From Pseudomonas sp. SLFW (lineage in GTDB: Bacteria > Pseudomonadota > Gammaproteobacteria > Pseudomonadales > Pseudomonadaceae): 64,000 nt of DNA. Positions 36,695 to 45,259 of the stretch are shown in pieces; position 1 is the stretch's first letter; the number at the start of each line of letters is the position of its first letter. A model generated the notes under the pieces. The model saw only the letters and a list, made by a program, of their open reading frames with translations, was not told where the DNA came from and did not search any database. Location: assembly GCF_009905615.1 (NCBI RefSeq), contig NZ_JAAAKW010000002.1, positions 310,001-374,000 on the forward strand, in the 5' to 3' direction. A program made the position numbers and the translations under genes.

Positions 36695-37843
36695 ATGTCG
36701 GCCACCAAGAAGCCAGTAAACACTCCGTTGCATTTGCTCCAACAGCTTTCGAGCAGCTTGCTCGAACACCTTGAAGATGCCTGTTCCACAGCGTTGGCTG
36801 ATGCCGAGAAGTTGCTCGCCAAGCTTGAGAAACAACGCGGCAAGGCGCAGGAAAAACTGCACAAGTCCCGCATCAAATTGCAGGACGCCGCTGCCGCTGG
36901 CAAAGCCAAGGCGCAAACCAAGGCGAAGGGCGGCGTCGCGGAGCTCGAAGCTCTGCTCGACGCGTTGAAAGATCGTCAGACCGAAACGCGCGCCTACATT
37001 CTCAACCTCAAGCGCGATGCCCAGGAAAGCCTGAAGCTGGCGCAAGGCGTGGGTCGTGTGAAAGAAGCGGTAGGCAAAGCACTGAGCGATCGTGCAGCCA
37101 AGGCACCTGCCAAAGCGACCAAGCCAGCTGCTAAAGCGGCTGCCAAACCTGCCGCGAAAGCTCCGGCGAAAGCGCCTGCCAAGGCCGCTGCCAAACCAGC
37201 CGCCGCTGCCAAGCCCGCTGCGAAAACCACTGCTGCCAAACCAGCCGCTGCGAAAGCGCCTGTGAAAGCTGCCGCTGCGAAGCCTGCTTCGAAAACCGCC
37301 GCCGCTAAACCGGCTGCCGCCAAAGCGCCGGTTGCTGCCAAGCCAGCGGCTAAGCCAGCTGCCAAGGCTGCGAGCAAACCTGCTGCAAAACCCGCCGCGA
37401 AAGCACCTGCCGCTGCGAAGGCGCCTGCTAAAACTGCAGCCGCAAAACCTGCTGCCAAACCTGCGAGCGCTGCTGCCAAGCCGGCTGCAAAAACTGCCGC
37501 TGCCAAGCCAGCGGCTAAAGCTCCAGCTGCAAAAACTGCCGCCGCCAAGCCTGCTGCCAAGCCAACGACTGCTGCTGCCAAACCGGCCGTTAAGCCCGCC
37601 GCTGCCAAGCCCGCTGTCGCCAAACCAGCGGCTGCGAAACCAGCCGTGAAGCCAGCGGCCAAACCTGCCGCCGCCAAGCCTGCTGCGAAACCAGCGGCCA
37701 AGCCTGCCACTCCGGCAGCGGCTGCGAAGCCTGCGACTCCGGCTCCAGCAACGTCCGCTTCGACCACGCCAGCCGCTCCTGCTGCGCCGACCGCGCCCGC
37801 GGCTACGCCAGCGACCGGTTCGACGTCGAACAGCGCGTCCTAA
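36695..37843 (+). CDS. algP: Alginate regulatory protein AlgP (histone H1-like)
   Basis: A 382-residue protein. The first 130 residues are helical and charged (coiled-coil LSSSLLEHLEDACSTALADAEKLL). From about residue 134 to 350 it is almost only Lys, Pro and Ala in degenerate KPAA/KAPA units, resembling eukaryotic histone H1 tails, and it ends in a Thr/Ser/Pro tail. AlgP (AlgR3) of P. aeruginosa binds DNA and affects algD transcription. CAGGAGG precedes the ATG. Repeat number should vary between strains. Long frames on the complementary strand here are shadows of the repeats. Confidence 0.92.
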   Translation: MSATKKPVNTPLHLLQQLSSSLLEHLEDACSTALADAEKLLAKLEKQRGKAQEKLHKSRIKLQDAAAAGKAKAQTKAKGGVAELEALLDALKDRQTETRAYILNLKRDAQESLKLAQGVGRVKEAVGKALSDRAAKAPAKATKPAAKAAAKPAAKAPAKAPAKAAAKPAAAAKPAAKTTAAKPAAAKAPVKAAAAKPASKTAAAKPAAAKAPVAAKPAAKPAAKAASKPAAKPAAKAPAAAKAPAKTAAAKPAAKPASAAAKPAAKTAAAKPAAKAPAAKTAAAKPAAKPTTAAAKPAVKPAAAKPAVAKPAAAKPAVKPAAKPAAAKPAAKPAAKPATPAAAAKPATPAPATSASTTPAAPAAPTAPAATPATGSTSNSAS

Positions 37844-38307
37844 GTAAGATCCTCCCCGACGCGTTGCAGCACGTGCAGCGCGTCGGGAGCTTCTTTTCCA
37901 GCGTCACCTGCGAGCGCATTCAGCCAGACAGCAGCGTGCTCTGCGTCATGCTCAGGCCAGTCCTGAATCAGCCGCTGCAATCGCACCAGCAATTCCCGCT
38001 CGGCATCCAGCTCCAACCCCTTCACACGTTCCCGCAGCGCACTGAGTTCTTCGTCCGTCACTGCGGCGGCTTTCCATTGCGTGCGCACAGACCGTAGCGG
38101 CCCAACGACCTGATCGTGCCAAGGCGTCGCCAACTGTCTGATTTCTTCTGCCCGTTGCGGATTGAACGAGATGTTGCGCTGATCCAGCCAGACGCCACAC
38201 AGCAAGGCGCAGACGTTGCCGCCCCTGGCCTGCAGCGCCAGACACGCCTGCTCGACGCCCGGTCGGGCATAGAAATCGAGGGTGAAACTCCAAAGGTCGG
38301 AAGGCAT
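37840..38307 (-). CDS. TIGR02444 family protein
   Basis: A 155-residue protein matching a family of unknown function found next to this ABC ATPase gene in pseudomonads. The recognisable start is MPSDLWSFTLDFYARPGVEQACLALQ; GGNVCALLCGVWLDQR follows. Of the two ATGs (38313 and 38307), the second is better spaced from AGGTAG. The gene end overlaps the algP stop by 4 bases, converging. No catalytic motif is visible. Confidence 0.85.
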   Translation of the reverse strand: MPSDLWSFTLDFYARPGVEQACLALQARGGNVCALLCGVWLDQRNISFNPQRAEEIRQLATPWHDQVVGPLRSVRTQWKAAAVTDEELSALRERVKGLELDAERELLVRLQRLIQDWPEHDAEHAAVWLNALAGDAGKEAPDALHVLQRVGEDLT

Positions 38308-38353
38308 AGTCATCTACCTGTTTTGGACGAAGCTGGTAGACTCCGCCGCCATT

Positions 38354-40264
38354 ATGATCAGACTTCAAAGCCTTACCTTACAGCGTGGTCCGCAACGTCT
38401 GCTAGAAGACGCCGAGCTGACCCTGCACGCTGGCCAGAAAGCCGGCCTGATCGGCGCCAATGGCGCCGGCAAATCCAGCCTGTTCGCCTTACTGCGGGGT
38501 GAACTGACCCCCGACAACGGCGACTGCTCGCTGCCCGCCGATTGGCGCATCGCGCACATGCGCCAGGAGGTCGATACCCTCGAACGTCTGGCAGTGGACT
38601 ACGTGCTCGATGGCGACCTGCGCCTGCGTCAGGTGCAGCATGACCTGGCGGCGGCCGAAGCGGCTCACGACGGTGCGGCTCAAGCACGTCTGCACTCGGA
38701 GCTCGACAGCGCCGATGGCTACACCGCCGACGCTCGTGCCCGCAAATTGCTCGCGGGCCTGGGCTTCACCAACGAGCAGATGGAGCGTCAGGTCGGCAGT
38801 TTCTCCGGTGGCTGGCGGATGCGACTGAACCTGGCGCAGGCACTGATGTGCCCGTCGGACCTGCTGTTGCTCGACGAACCGACTAACCACTTGGACCTCG
38901 ACGCCATTCTCTGGCTAGAAGACTGGCTCAAGGGTTATCCGGGCACGCTGCTGCTGATTTCCCACGACCGGGATTTCCTCGACGCCGTGGTCGATCAGAT
39001 CGCTCACGTCGACCAGAAAAAGATCACGCTCTATCGCGGCGGTTACAGCGCATTCGAACGTGCCCGCGCTGAACGTCTGGCCCAGCAGCAGCAGGCCTAC
39101 GAGAAGCAGCAGGCGCAGCGTGCGCACATGGAAAAGTACATCGCCCGCTTCAAGGCGCAAGCCACCAAAGCCCGGCAGGCGCAGAGCCGGATCAAGGCAC
39201 TGGAGCGGATGGAAGAGCTGTCGGCCGCCCATGTCGATTCGCCGTTCAACTTCGTTTTCCGCGAGTCCGACAAGATTTCCAGCCCGCTGCTGGACCTGTC
39301 TGACGCACGTCTGGGCTACGGCGACAAAGCCGTGCTGCAGAAGGTCAAACTGCAACTGACGCCGGGAGCGCGGATCGGTCTGCTCGGCCCGAACGGTGCC
39401 GGTAAATCCACCCTGATCAAAAACCTCTCCGGCGAGCTTGAGCCGTTGAGCGGGCGCTTGGTGAGGGGCGAAAACACGGTCGTTGGCTACTTCGCGCAAC
39501 ACCAGCTCGATTCCCTCGACGCCAAGGCCAGTCCGTTGCTGCATTTGCAGCGCATCGCGCCGACCGAGCGCGAGCAGACGCTGCGCGATTTCCTCGGTGG
39601 CTTCGACTTCCGTGGTGCGCGTCTGGAAGAGCCGGTGCTGAATTTTTCCGGCGGCGAGAAGGCTCGTCTGGCGTTGGCCCTGATTGCCTGGGACAAACCG
39701 AACCTGCTGCTGCTCGATGAACCGACCAACCACCTGGATCTGGAAATGCGCCTGGCCCTGACCATGGCGTTGCAGGAATTCAGCGGCGCGGTACTGGTGG
39801 TTTCTCACGATCGTCATTTGCTCAAAAGCACGACCGACAATTTCCTGTTGGTCGCTGATGGCGTGGTCGAAGAATTCGACGGCGATCTGGACGACTACAC
39901 TCGCTGGCTTGCCGATTACCGTCAGCGCAACGCGCCGGTCAGCAACACCCCGGCCAACGCCGACAAGACCGACAAGAAGGCCCAGCGGCAGCAGGCTGCG
40001 GCGCTGCGTCAGCAACTCGCCCCGCACAAACGCGAAGCCGAGAAGCTGGAAAAGGAACTCGGCACGGTCCACGAAAAACTGGCGAAAATCGAAGCGGCCC
40101 TTGGCGACAGCGCGATCTACGAAGCGGCCAACAAGGACAAACTGCGTGATTTGCTGGCCGACCAGGCCAAGCTGAAAACCCGCGAATCCGAGCTGGAAGA
40201 GGCGTGGATGGAAGCCTTGGAGCTGTTGGAATCGATGCAGGCCGAGCTGGAAGCGTTGTCCTGA
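38354..40264 (+). CDS. yheS: ABC-F family ATPase (YheS-like)
   Basis: A 636-residue soluble protein with two ABC domains and no membrane segment. Domain 1 has Walker A GANGAGKSS near residues 34-42, signature SFSGGWRMRL and Walker B LLLLDEPTNHLDL; domain 2 has GPNGAGKST near residue 345, NFSGGEKARL and the same Walker B. The linker is a long charged helix pair, and the C-terminus is a coiled coil (about residues 560-636). ABC-F proteins act on ribosomes; YheS clears certain nascent-chain arrests. The start ATG at 38354 lies 46 bases from the divergent gene. The MscS gene overlaps its stop. Confidence 0.92.
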   Translation: MIRLQSLTLQRGPQRLLEDAELTLHAGQKAGLIGANGAGKSSLFALLRGELTPDNGDCSLPADWRIAHMRQEVDTLERLAVDYVLDGDLRLRQVQHDLAAAEAAHDGAAQARLHSELDSADGYTADARARKLLAGLGFTNEQMERQVGSFSGGWRMRLNLAQALMCPSDLLLLDEPTNHLDLDAILWLEDWLKGYPGTLLLISHDRDFLDAVVDQIAHVDQKKITLYRGGYSAFERARAERLAQQQQAYEKQQAQRAHMEKYIARFKAQATKARQAQSRIKALERMEELSAAHVDSPFNFVFRESDKISSPLLDLSDARLGYGDKAVLQKVKLQLTPGARIGLLGPNGAGKSTLIKNLSGELEPLSGRLVRGENTVVGYFAQHQLDSLDAKASPLLHLQRIAPTEREQTLRDFLGGFDFRGARLEEPVLNFSGGEKARLALALIAWDKPNLLLLDEPTNHLDLEMRLALTMALQEFSGAVLVVSHDRHLLKSTTDNFLLVADGVVEEFDGDLDDYTRWLADYRQRNAPVSNTPANADKTDKKAQRQQAAALRQQLAPHKREAEKLEKELGTVHEKLAKIEAALGDSAIYEAANKDKLRDLLADQAKLKTRESELEEAWMEALELLESMQAELEALS

Positions 40265-40869
40265 TGGAGGCGTTGGCGCTACCGGTTCCGGCGTACTGGA
40301 TCGAGCCGATCCTGATTGGCTTGCAGATTCTGTTGATCCTGCTGATCGGCTACACCTTGCAACGATTCGTCGCGCGTTTCCTGACCCGGATGGCCGAGCG
40401 TTATCCGCTGCTGCCGCCCGAGCTTTTGGTGATGGTTCGCGGCGGGTTGCGCTGGTTGATCATGGGCACGGCTTTCGTGGCTGTCCTCGGTCGTCTCGGT
40501 GTTTCCGCTTCGGTGTTGTGGGCGGCGCTTTCGGGGTTCGTGGCCGTGGCAGCTGTGGCGTTCTTTGCCATGTGGAGCGTGCTGTCGAACCTGCTGTGTG
40601 CGGTGTTCATCTTCACCATGGGGCCGTTTCGCATTGGCGATGTGGTCGAACTGGTGGACACCACTGACAAGCCCGGCATCAAAGGCCGAGTGACCGCCAT
40701 CAACCTGATGTTCACCACACTGGTCGAGCCCGCCGAGTTGGGCGGCACCTTGGTGCAGGTGCCTAACAGCCAGTTCTTTCAGAAGTCAATCCGCCGCTGG
40801 CGGGGCAACGACGGCATGGCGATCATCTCTGGCGAAAAGCGCTCAAGCGACGGCCCCGCGCCGAAATAG
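40264..40869 (+). CDS. Small mechanosensitive ion channel (MscS family)
   Basis: A 201-residue inner-membrane channel of minimal MscS type. Three hydrophobic helices occupy about residues 10-120; the pore helix is Gly/Ala-rich (VLWAALSGFVAVAAVAFFAMWSVLSN), and the beta domain starts with the family motif MGPFRIGDVVEL. It lacks most of the large C-terminal cage of E. coli MscS. The ATG overlaps the stop of the ABC-F gene (TGATG), so the two are co-translated, a pairing also seen in P. aeruginosa. It probably opens on hypo-osmotic shock. Confidence 0.88.
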   Translation: MEALALPVPAYWIEPILIGLQILLILLIGYTLQRFVARFLTRMAERYPLLPPELLVMVRGGLRWLIMGTAFVAVLGRLGVSASVLWAALSGFVAVAAVAFFAMWSVLSNLLCAVFIFTMGPFRIGDVVELVDTTDKPGIKGRVTAINLMFTTLVEPAELGGTLVQVPNSQFFQKSIRRWRGNDGMAIISGEKRSSDGPAPK

Positions 40870-40988
40870 CCTCACAGCTGCGTGCAAAACAGCTATTCGT
40901 GAATCTGGCGTAACAGTTAGAAATCATTGGTCTTTGGGCCGCGTAAACACTAGGTTAGACGGAGTTTCCGTTCTGCCAGAGGTGCGTC

Positions 40989-41615
40989 ATGTCGCTCGAA
41001 ACGTGGTTGGCCTTTTTCGCCGCCTGTTGGGTCATCAGTCTTTCTCCGGGTGCCGGTGCCATTGCATCAATGTCCAGCGGTCTTCAATACGGATTCTGGC
41101 GCGGTTACTGGAACGCGCTCGGCCTGCAACTCGCGTTGATCGTCCAAATCGCGATTGTTGCCGCGGGCCTCGGCGCCGTGCTGGCGACGTCGGCATTGGC
41201 GTTTACGCTGATCAAATGGTTTGGTGTCGCGTACCTCGTGTACCTCGGCGTCAAACAGTGGCGCGCCCTGCCGAGCAATTTGTCTGACGATGCAGCCATC
41301 CGCCCAATCGGCAAGCCGCTGGCGTTGGTCACCCGTGGCTTTCTGGTGAACATCAGCAACCCCAAGGCGCTGGTATTCATGCTCGCGATCCTGCCGCAGT
41401 TCATCGACACCCACCTGCCGTTGCTGCCGCAGTACCTGACGATTGGCGTGACGATGGTCACCGTGGATTTGATCGTGATGGCGGGCTACACCGGGCTGGC
41501 GTCGAAAGTGCTGCGCGCGCTAAAGACGCCGAAGCAACAGCGTCGGATGAACCGCACGTTTGCCGGATTGTTCGTGAGTGCGGCGGCGTTTCTCGCGACG
41601 TTGCATCGCGCGTAA
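40989..41615 (+). CDS. LysE/RhtB family exporter
   Basis: A 208-residue inner-membrane amino-acid exporter of the LysE superfamily. The N-terminus shows SLSPGAGAIASMSSGLQYGF, the family's glycine-rich loop, and NISNPKALVFMLAILPQF is the matching mid-protein motif. Five to six hydrophobic helices are visible. The exported compound is likely an amino acid such as homoserine, threonine or a related metabolite. It is a lone gene followed by a REPIN. Confidence 0.88.
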   Translation: MSLETWLAFFAACWVISLSPGAGAIASMSSGLQYGFWRGYWNALGLQLALIVQIAIVAAGLGAVLATSALAFTLIKWFGVAYLVYLGVKQWRALPSNLSDDAAIRPIGKPLALVTRGFLVNISNPKALVFMLAILPQFIDTHLPLLPQYLTIGVTMVTVDLIVMAGYTGLASKVLRALKTPKQQRRMNRTFAGLFVSAAAFLATLHRA

Positions 41616-41633
41616 CGTTGGATCATGAAGGAC

Positions 41634-41725
41634 CTGTGGGAGCGAATTCATTCGCGAGCGGCCGGAACATCCGAAAGAGATCGATTGGATGTACCGCCGC
41701 ATCGCGAATGAATTCGCTCCCACAG
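41634..41725. repeat. REPIN with 24-bp perfect arms
   Basis: CTGTGGGAGCGAATTCATTC (from 41634) to 41657 and its exact complement at 41702-41725 flank 44 bases. It lies between the converging LysE and LpoB-like genes. Confidence 0.93.
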
Positions 41726-41748
41726 TTGATTTGCGGAGGCCTTTAAGC

Positions 41749-42495
41749 TCAACGCAAAATCTTCGGCGCTTCATCTCGCGGCAGATTGTTCCGAGGCGCA
41801 GGCTGCTCTTGCGAATACTCGATCTCTCCCCGGAGTTGCTCTCGCAGCTGTCGCGCTACATCCAGTCCGATGGACTTCGACACTTCCTTCACCACCCGAC
41901 CCCGATTCGGCGTGACGCGTACGTCATTGCCATTCACCAGCTTGGTGTCCTGGCCTTCGCCCATCGCCGTAAACGCCGAGGTGATTTCGAAGGTGCGAGT
42001 GTTGATCAGGCTGAAGTCGCCCACCAGCGTGAGTCCCAGCACCGCAGAGTGGGCGTTGGTGTTGGCGATTTCGTTAACGTCCTGACGGAAGTCGATGTCC
42101 GACACGGTGCCGAACAGCACGTAGTCAGCCCCTTTGAAGTTACCATTCTTGATGCGCTTGATCACGTCGTACACGTCTTCCTTCGCACTGGCGGTGTAAG
42201 GCGTGCCCTGCACCAGCTGGAACATCCCGGACTTGAGAATCTCGCCCTTGATGTCGCCGCTGAATTTTCGCAGCTCGCTTTGTTCGATGTACGTGGTGCG
42301 TGCTTCGTATTCGTTGTAGCTCGACGAGCCGCTGGCACCGTAGCGATTGACCTGAACGTTGGTCTGCGCCGACACCGTGTGGATGTACTCCTCCACCTGT
42401 TGCTCGAACGCCAGATCGGTGACCGCGATTTTTGGTGCGGCCTGGGCGCCGAACGCGCACACCAGACCCAAAATGCCGATCCATGCACGCATCAT
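41749..42495 (-). CDS. LpoB/CsgG-like secreted protein without lipobox
   Basis: A 248-residue protein of the LpoB/CsgG-like group. It has a plain Sec signal peptide (MMRAWIGILGLVCAFGAQAAPK, cleavage after AQA) and no lipobox, unlike its neighbours. The mature part starts with a strand-rich domain (KIAVTDLAFEQQVEEYI) and continues DYVLFGTVSDIDFRQDVNEIANT, which follows the LpoB/CsgG core YRLEGSI-type strand. It overlaps the lpoB-like stop (TGATG) and is the last gene of a four-gene cluster. Function unknown; likely periplasmic and linked to its partners. Confidence 0.75.
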   Translation of the reverse strand: MMRAWIGILGLVCAFGAQAAPKIAVTDLAFEQQVEEYIHTVSAQTNVQVNRYGASGSSSYNEYEARTTYIEQSELRKFSGDIKGEILKSGMFQLVQGTPYTASAKEDVYDVIKRIKNGNFKGADYVLFGTVSDIDFRQDVNEIANTNAHSAVLGLTLVGDFSLINTRTFEITSAFTAMGEGQDTKLVNGNDVRVTPNRGRVVKEVSKSIGLDVARQLREQLRGEIEYSQEQPAPRNNLPRDEAPKILR

Positions 42496-43085
42496 CAGCG
42501 CTCCGTGGTCTTGCGGATTTCTTTCTCGTCCATCCACTCGGCCAGACCGCTTTCGACATCGATCAATTGCAGGCTGAATTTGTAGAAGACGTCTTTGTAG
42601 TCGCTGCTGCGCTTGACGAGGGAGCTGATCGAGCCTTCAAGGCGGTATGTGGCCGCGACCATGTTGCCGGTTTTGCTGACCGTGGACTGTTTGTACAGGC
42701 CACTCTGGTTTTGCAGCTTCAGTTGATCGACCTGGCTCTGCATGTCGGTGTTGTCGCTGGCGAAACGCGCGGTGCCGGACTTCATGAGCTGGGTCTTGAT
42801 CGACGTGGTGATTTCCCGCGTGTCGATGTATTCGCTGGTCTTGTTCTTCACGTCATAGACCTGCACCACCGGGCGCCCCTGCAAAGTGCCGGACCGCGCC
42901 AGTGAGCGGGTCATGCTCTCTGCAATCATTTGCAGGTCGGTGGAGCCGAATTCGTTGGTCACGGTTTCAACAGCCTTGGTGTCGCCGTAGCTGATGTTCT
43001 TGCTGCCCAACGTGGGCGAGTTGTTGGCGCAGCCGGTGGCCAGCAGGGCGACGGCAGCGAGCAGGGAGAGGCGAATGAATGGCAT
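42495..43085 (-). CDS. lpoB: Penicillin-binding protein activator LpoB-like lipoprotein
   Basis: A 196-residue outer-membrane lipoprotein. The signal ends in the lipobox LLATGC with acylation at C19. The mature domain matches LpoB: NEFGSTDLQMIAESMTRSL, RPVVQVYDVKNKTSEYIDTREITTSIKTQL, and the strand AATYRLEGSISSL. E. coli LpoB reaches through the periplasm to activate PBP1b; it has a longer disordered linker than seen here. The frame upstream of 43085 is not conserved. P. aeruginosa is reported to use LpoP for PBP1b, so the partner of this protein is uncertain. Confidence 0.85.
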   Translation of the reverse strand: MPFIRLSLLAAVALLATGCANNSPTLGSKNISYGDTKAVETVTNEFGSTDLQMIAESMTRSLARSGTLQGRPVVQVYDVKNKTSEYIDTREITTSIKTQLMKSGTARFASDNTDMQSQVDQLKLQNQSGLYKQSTVSKTGNMVAATYRLEGSISSLVKRSSDYKDVFYKFSLQLIDVESGLAEWMDEKEIRKTTER

Positions 43086-43120
43086 GGAAGGGGTCTCTTT
43101 TGCTGAGCGAATAAGGGGCA

Positions 43121-43492
43121 TCAAGGGGTTTTGACTTCGAGGCGGAAGTCCGTGGCCCTGGGCACGGGCGCGATGGCGGGGAGGAAACTGCTCTGCGAGC
43201 CATACAAAGTCAGGCTTTTCCAAGTCTCGGGCTCAGCGACCGGGAAGCCGTCATTACCCAGCCAGGCGAAGCGGTAGTACATCGTCTTGTTGTAGCGGCT
43301 GGTGTTGTTCAGCGAGACATTGACGGTCAGGAAGCCGTTTTCACGGGCGACCCGCATCGGCCCGATGTCGATGTTTTTCAGGTCACCCAAGGCGACCACC
43401 TTGCTGGCGGCGCTGCCCGGGGCGGGTGGCGGCGGGGTGGCGCAACCGGCGAGCAACGCCAGGGCCATCAGGGCGCAGATCTTGCGAAGCAT
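43121..43492 (-). CDS. ycfL: YcfL family lipoprotein (DUF1425)
   Basis: A 123-residue lipoprotein with the lipobox LLAGC (acylation at C17), followed by a proline-rich spacer and a single immunoglobulin-like domain, visible as FLTVNVSLNNTSRYNKTMYYRFAWLGNDGFPV. In E. coli ycfL lies directly beside lpoB, as here. Its function is unknown. It is 13 bases from the COG3014 gene and 35 bases from the lpoB-like gene. Confidence 0.86.
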   Translation of the reverse strand: MLRKICALMALALLAGCATPPPPAPGSAASKVVALGDLKNIDIGPMRVARENGFLTVNVSLNNTSRYNKTMYYRFAWLGNDGFPVAEPETWKSLTLYGSQSSFLPAIAPVPRATDFRLEVKTP

Positions 43493-43505
43493 GTTGTGTC
43501 TCCGT

Positions 43506-44909
43506 TCAAGGGGTGTTGAGGGCCACGGCTTGCGGCAGGGTCGACGGGATCACCTGCGCGGCCAGGCCGCTGGTGAACACTTGATTGCCGATGGCACGCA
43601 GGGTGACCACTTGGTAAGGGCGGTCGATGTTGAGTTGCACATGAGTACCGCCCAGCGAAGAGGGCAAAGTCACCTCGTGCGCCCCCGGTTTGAGGCGCAT
43701 GCGTGCCACCAGGGTGTGGTCCGGTAAGGTGCGCCAGGTGCGGGTGTCGGCACCTTCCGTGACGGCGGACGCGATGCCGACGGCCAACCCTGCTAGCGGA
43801 TTGACTTCGTTGAGCTTCTTCTGCGCGACACCCCGGCTGATGGCCCGCACGGTGGTGCGCAGCAAAATGCCCGGCATGTCGTCACGCAGGGCGCGGCGGG
43901 ACATGGCGGTGGTGCTGTTGAGCGACGTCAGGTTGACGGGCTGACCGTCCACGCCGACCTGATTGAAGAGCGGCGTCGAGTTGTCGGCTTTGACGACTGG
44001 AAACGACAGGGTGGTGATGACCAGATTGTCGTCGATCGGCAATGGAAGCGGGATACGAATAGAGTCACGCGCAGGTGCGAGGCCGGTCTGCACCACCAGC
44101 AACACGTCACTGCCGTCGGTGGCGGTGTTTTTGCTGCCAGCGGCATCGAGGTCCATCAGGGCCTGATCCAACAGCGGTGTGTTGGGACGTAGCTCGGCCG
44201 CCTGACGATAGCCTGGCGCTGCCAAGTCTTTTTCGCCCAGCGCTTCGTACACGAAACCGGCAAGGTAGTGGCTGAAGGCGCTCTGATAGCTGTTCTTCAG
44301 GTTTATGACTTCCGGCGCGTCGAGGGTTTCGACCGGATAGCCCTTGAGGTCTTTGTACTGAAACGCCATGCCTTGGCTTCGGGCGTCGTCTTCGCTCTTG
44401 AGGTACTGTTTGTCGCGCAGTTCGGCGATCACGGCTTCGCGCTCGTGGGTTCGCTTGATGTCAGTGCGGGCGCCATCGAAGTCGTTTTCCGCCAGCCGGT
44501 TCAGTGCCATTTGCGTGGTCAGCATGACTTTTTCGTAGTCGTAGCCTTGGTAGCGCCGCACTTTGTCGTTCATCAGGTAGCTGCCGAACTGCGCCAGATA
44601 TTTGCCCCTGTCCAGCTTGACGGCGTCTTCCCAGGCGATGACGGTCTGGTCAGCGCGGCCCCACGCCAGCTGGCTACCCGCGAGATCGCCTTTGGAGCGC
44701 AGCAGTTCGCCTTTCTCGAAGTAGTAGAGAAGGTCCTTGTCGTCCCCGGTGTTGTGTTTTTCCAGCAATAGCAGGGCGCCATCGACGTTGCCGCTGGCAA
44801 GCTGCTGATTGGTCTGCTGCAGCTCGGTGTCATAGCTGCGAAACGCAGCGCAGCCGGTCAGTTGCGCGGCAATGATCAGCACCAGTGTGCCGAGGGCGCG
44901 AGAGCACAT
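43506..44909 (-). CDS. COG3014 family lipoprotein
   Basis: A 467-residue lipoprotein heading the LpoB/YcfL cluster. The ATG at 44909 has AAGGAC upstream and gives a signal ending in QLTGC, acylated at about residue 20. The N-terminal half is helical with TPR-like pairs (LLLLEKHNTGDDKDLLYYFEKGELL, YLAGFVYEALGEKDLAAPGYRQAAEL). The C-terminal half is beta-rich. The family is uncharacterised. It tends to occur with YcfL and LpoB in gammaproteobacteria, suggesting an envelope complex (inference). Confidence 0.82.
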   Translation of the reverse strand: MCSRALGTLVLIIAAQLTGCAAFRSYDTELQQTNQQLASGNVDGALLLLEKHNTGDDKDLLYYFEKGELLRSKGDLAGSQLAWGRADQTVIAWEDAVKLDRGKYLAQFGSYLMNDKVRRYQGYDYEKVMLTTQMALNRLAENDFDGARTDIKRTHEREAVIAELRDKQYLKSEDDARSQGMAFQYKDLKGYPVETLDAPEVINLKNSYQSAFSHYLAGFVYEALGEKDLAAPGYRQAAELRPNTPLLDQALMDLDAAGSKNTATDGSDVLLVVQTGLAPARDSIRIPLPLPIDDNLVITTLSFPVVKADNSTPLFNQVGVDGQPVNLTSLNSTTAMSRRALRDDMPGILLRTTVRAISRGVAQKKLNEVNPLAGLAVGIASAVTEGADTRTWRTLPDHTLVARMRLKPGAHEVTLPSSLGGTHVQLNIDRPYQVVTLRAIGNQVFTSGLAAQVIPSTLPQAVALNTP

Positions 44910-45259
44910 CGAATCTGTCCTTGAGTGAGCCAGCCGGTTTCCATGACGCTCGGCTGTGCAATTCCTTTTTTGAGAGCGGGGGCTTCCAGCGGGGCCAGCC
45001 ATCAAGCGATAGCTGTGTGCCAAGAAGCGGCGGCGGGGGATTATAAGGACCGAGACGCTTTAAACAATGGCTTTTTGATGTCGCACGGGATTTTCGGACA
45101 TGTCTTACGCAGCCTCTATGCCGCGCTGTTTTCGGAAAAAAAATTGATGCGTCGCAGCTTGGCCTGCAAAAAACGGCGTGAAAGATGCCGTAAAACTTGA
45201 GTGCAAGTCTCTCAACATGAACAATGACAACCCTTCGCATTCCTGTTTGAGATCCACTC
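44910..45259. other. 350-base divergent intergenic region, no gene seen
   Basis: This gap separates the divergent COG3014 and cytochrome-FTR1 genes. It has A/T-rich patches (A run at 45136-45145) but no clear palindrome, REP unit or terminator. A stretch at about 45225-45240 (AATGACAA core) only weakly resembles a Fur box, so I do not call one. Promoters for both genes must lie here. Confidence 0.6.

Noticed and set aside
36994-37767. 257-codon minus-strand frame over algP, rich in Ala, Gly and Leu
   Set aside because: It is the complement of the KPAA repeats and has no conserved domain or ribosome site.
44925-45200. 91-codon plus-strand frame in the COG3014-FTR1 gap
   Set aside because: No ribosome site, homology or coding-like composition; partly antisense to the COG3014 gene start.
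45215-45245. Possible Fur box before the FTR1 fusion gene
   Set aside because: Only about 11 of 19 consensus positions match in the best alignment, too weak to call.
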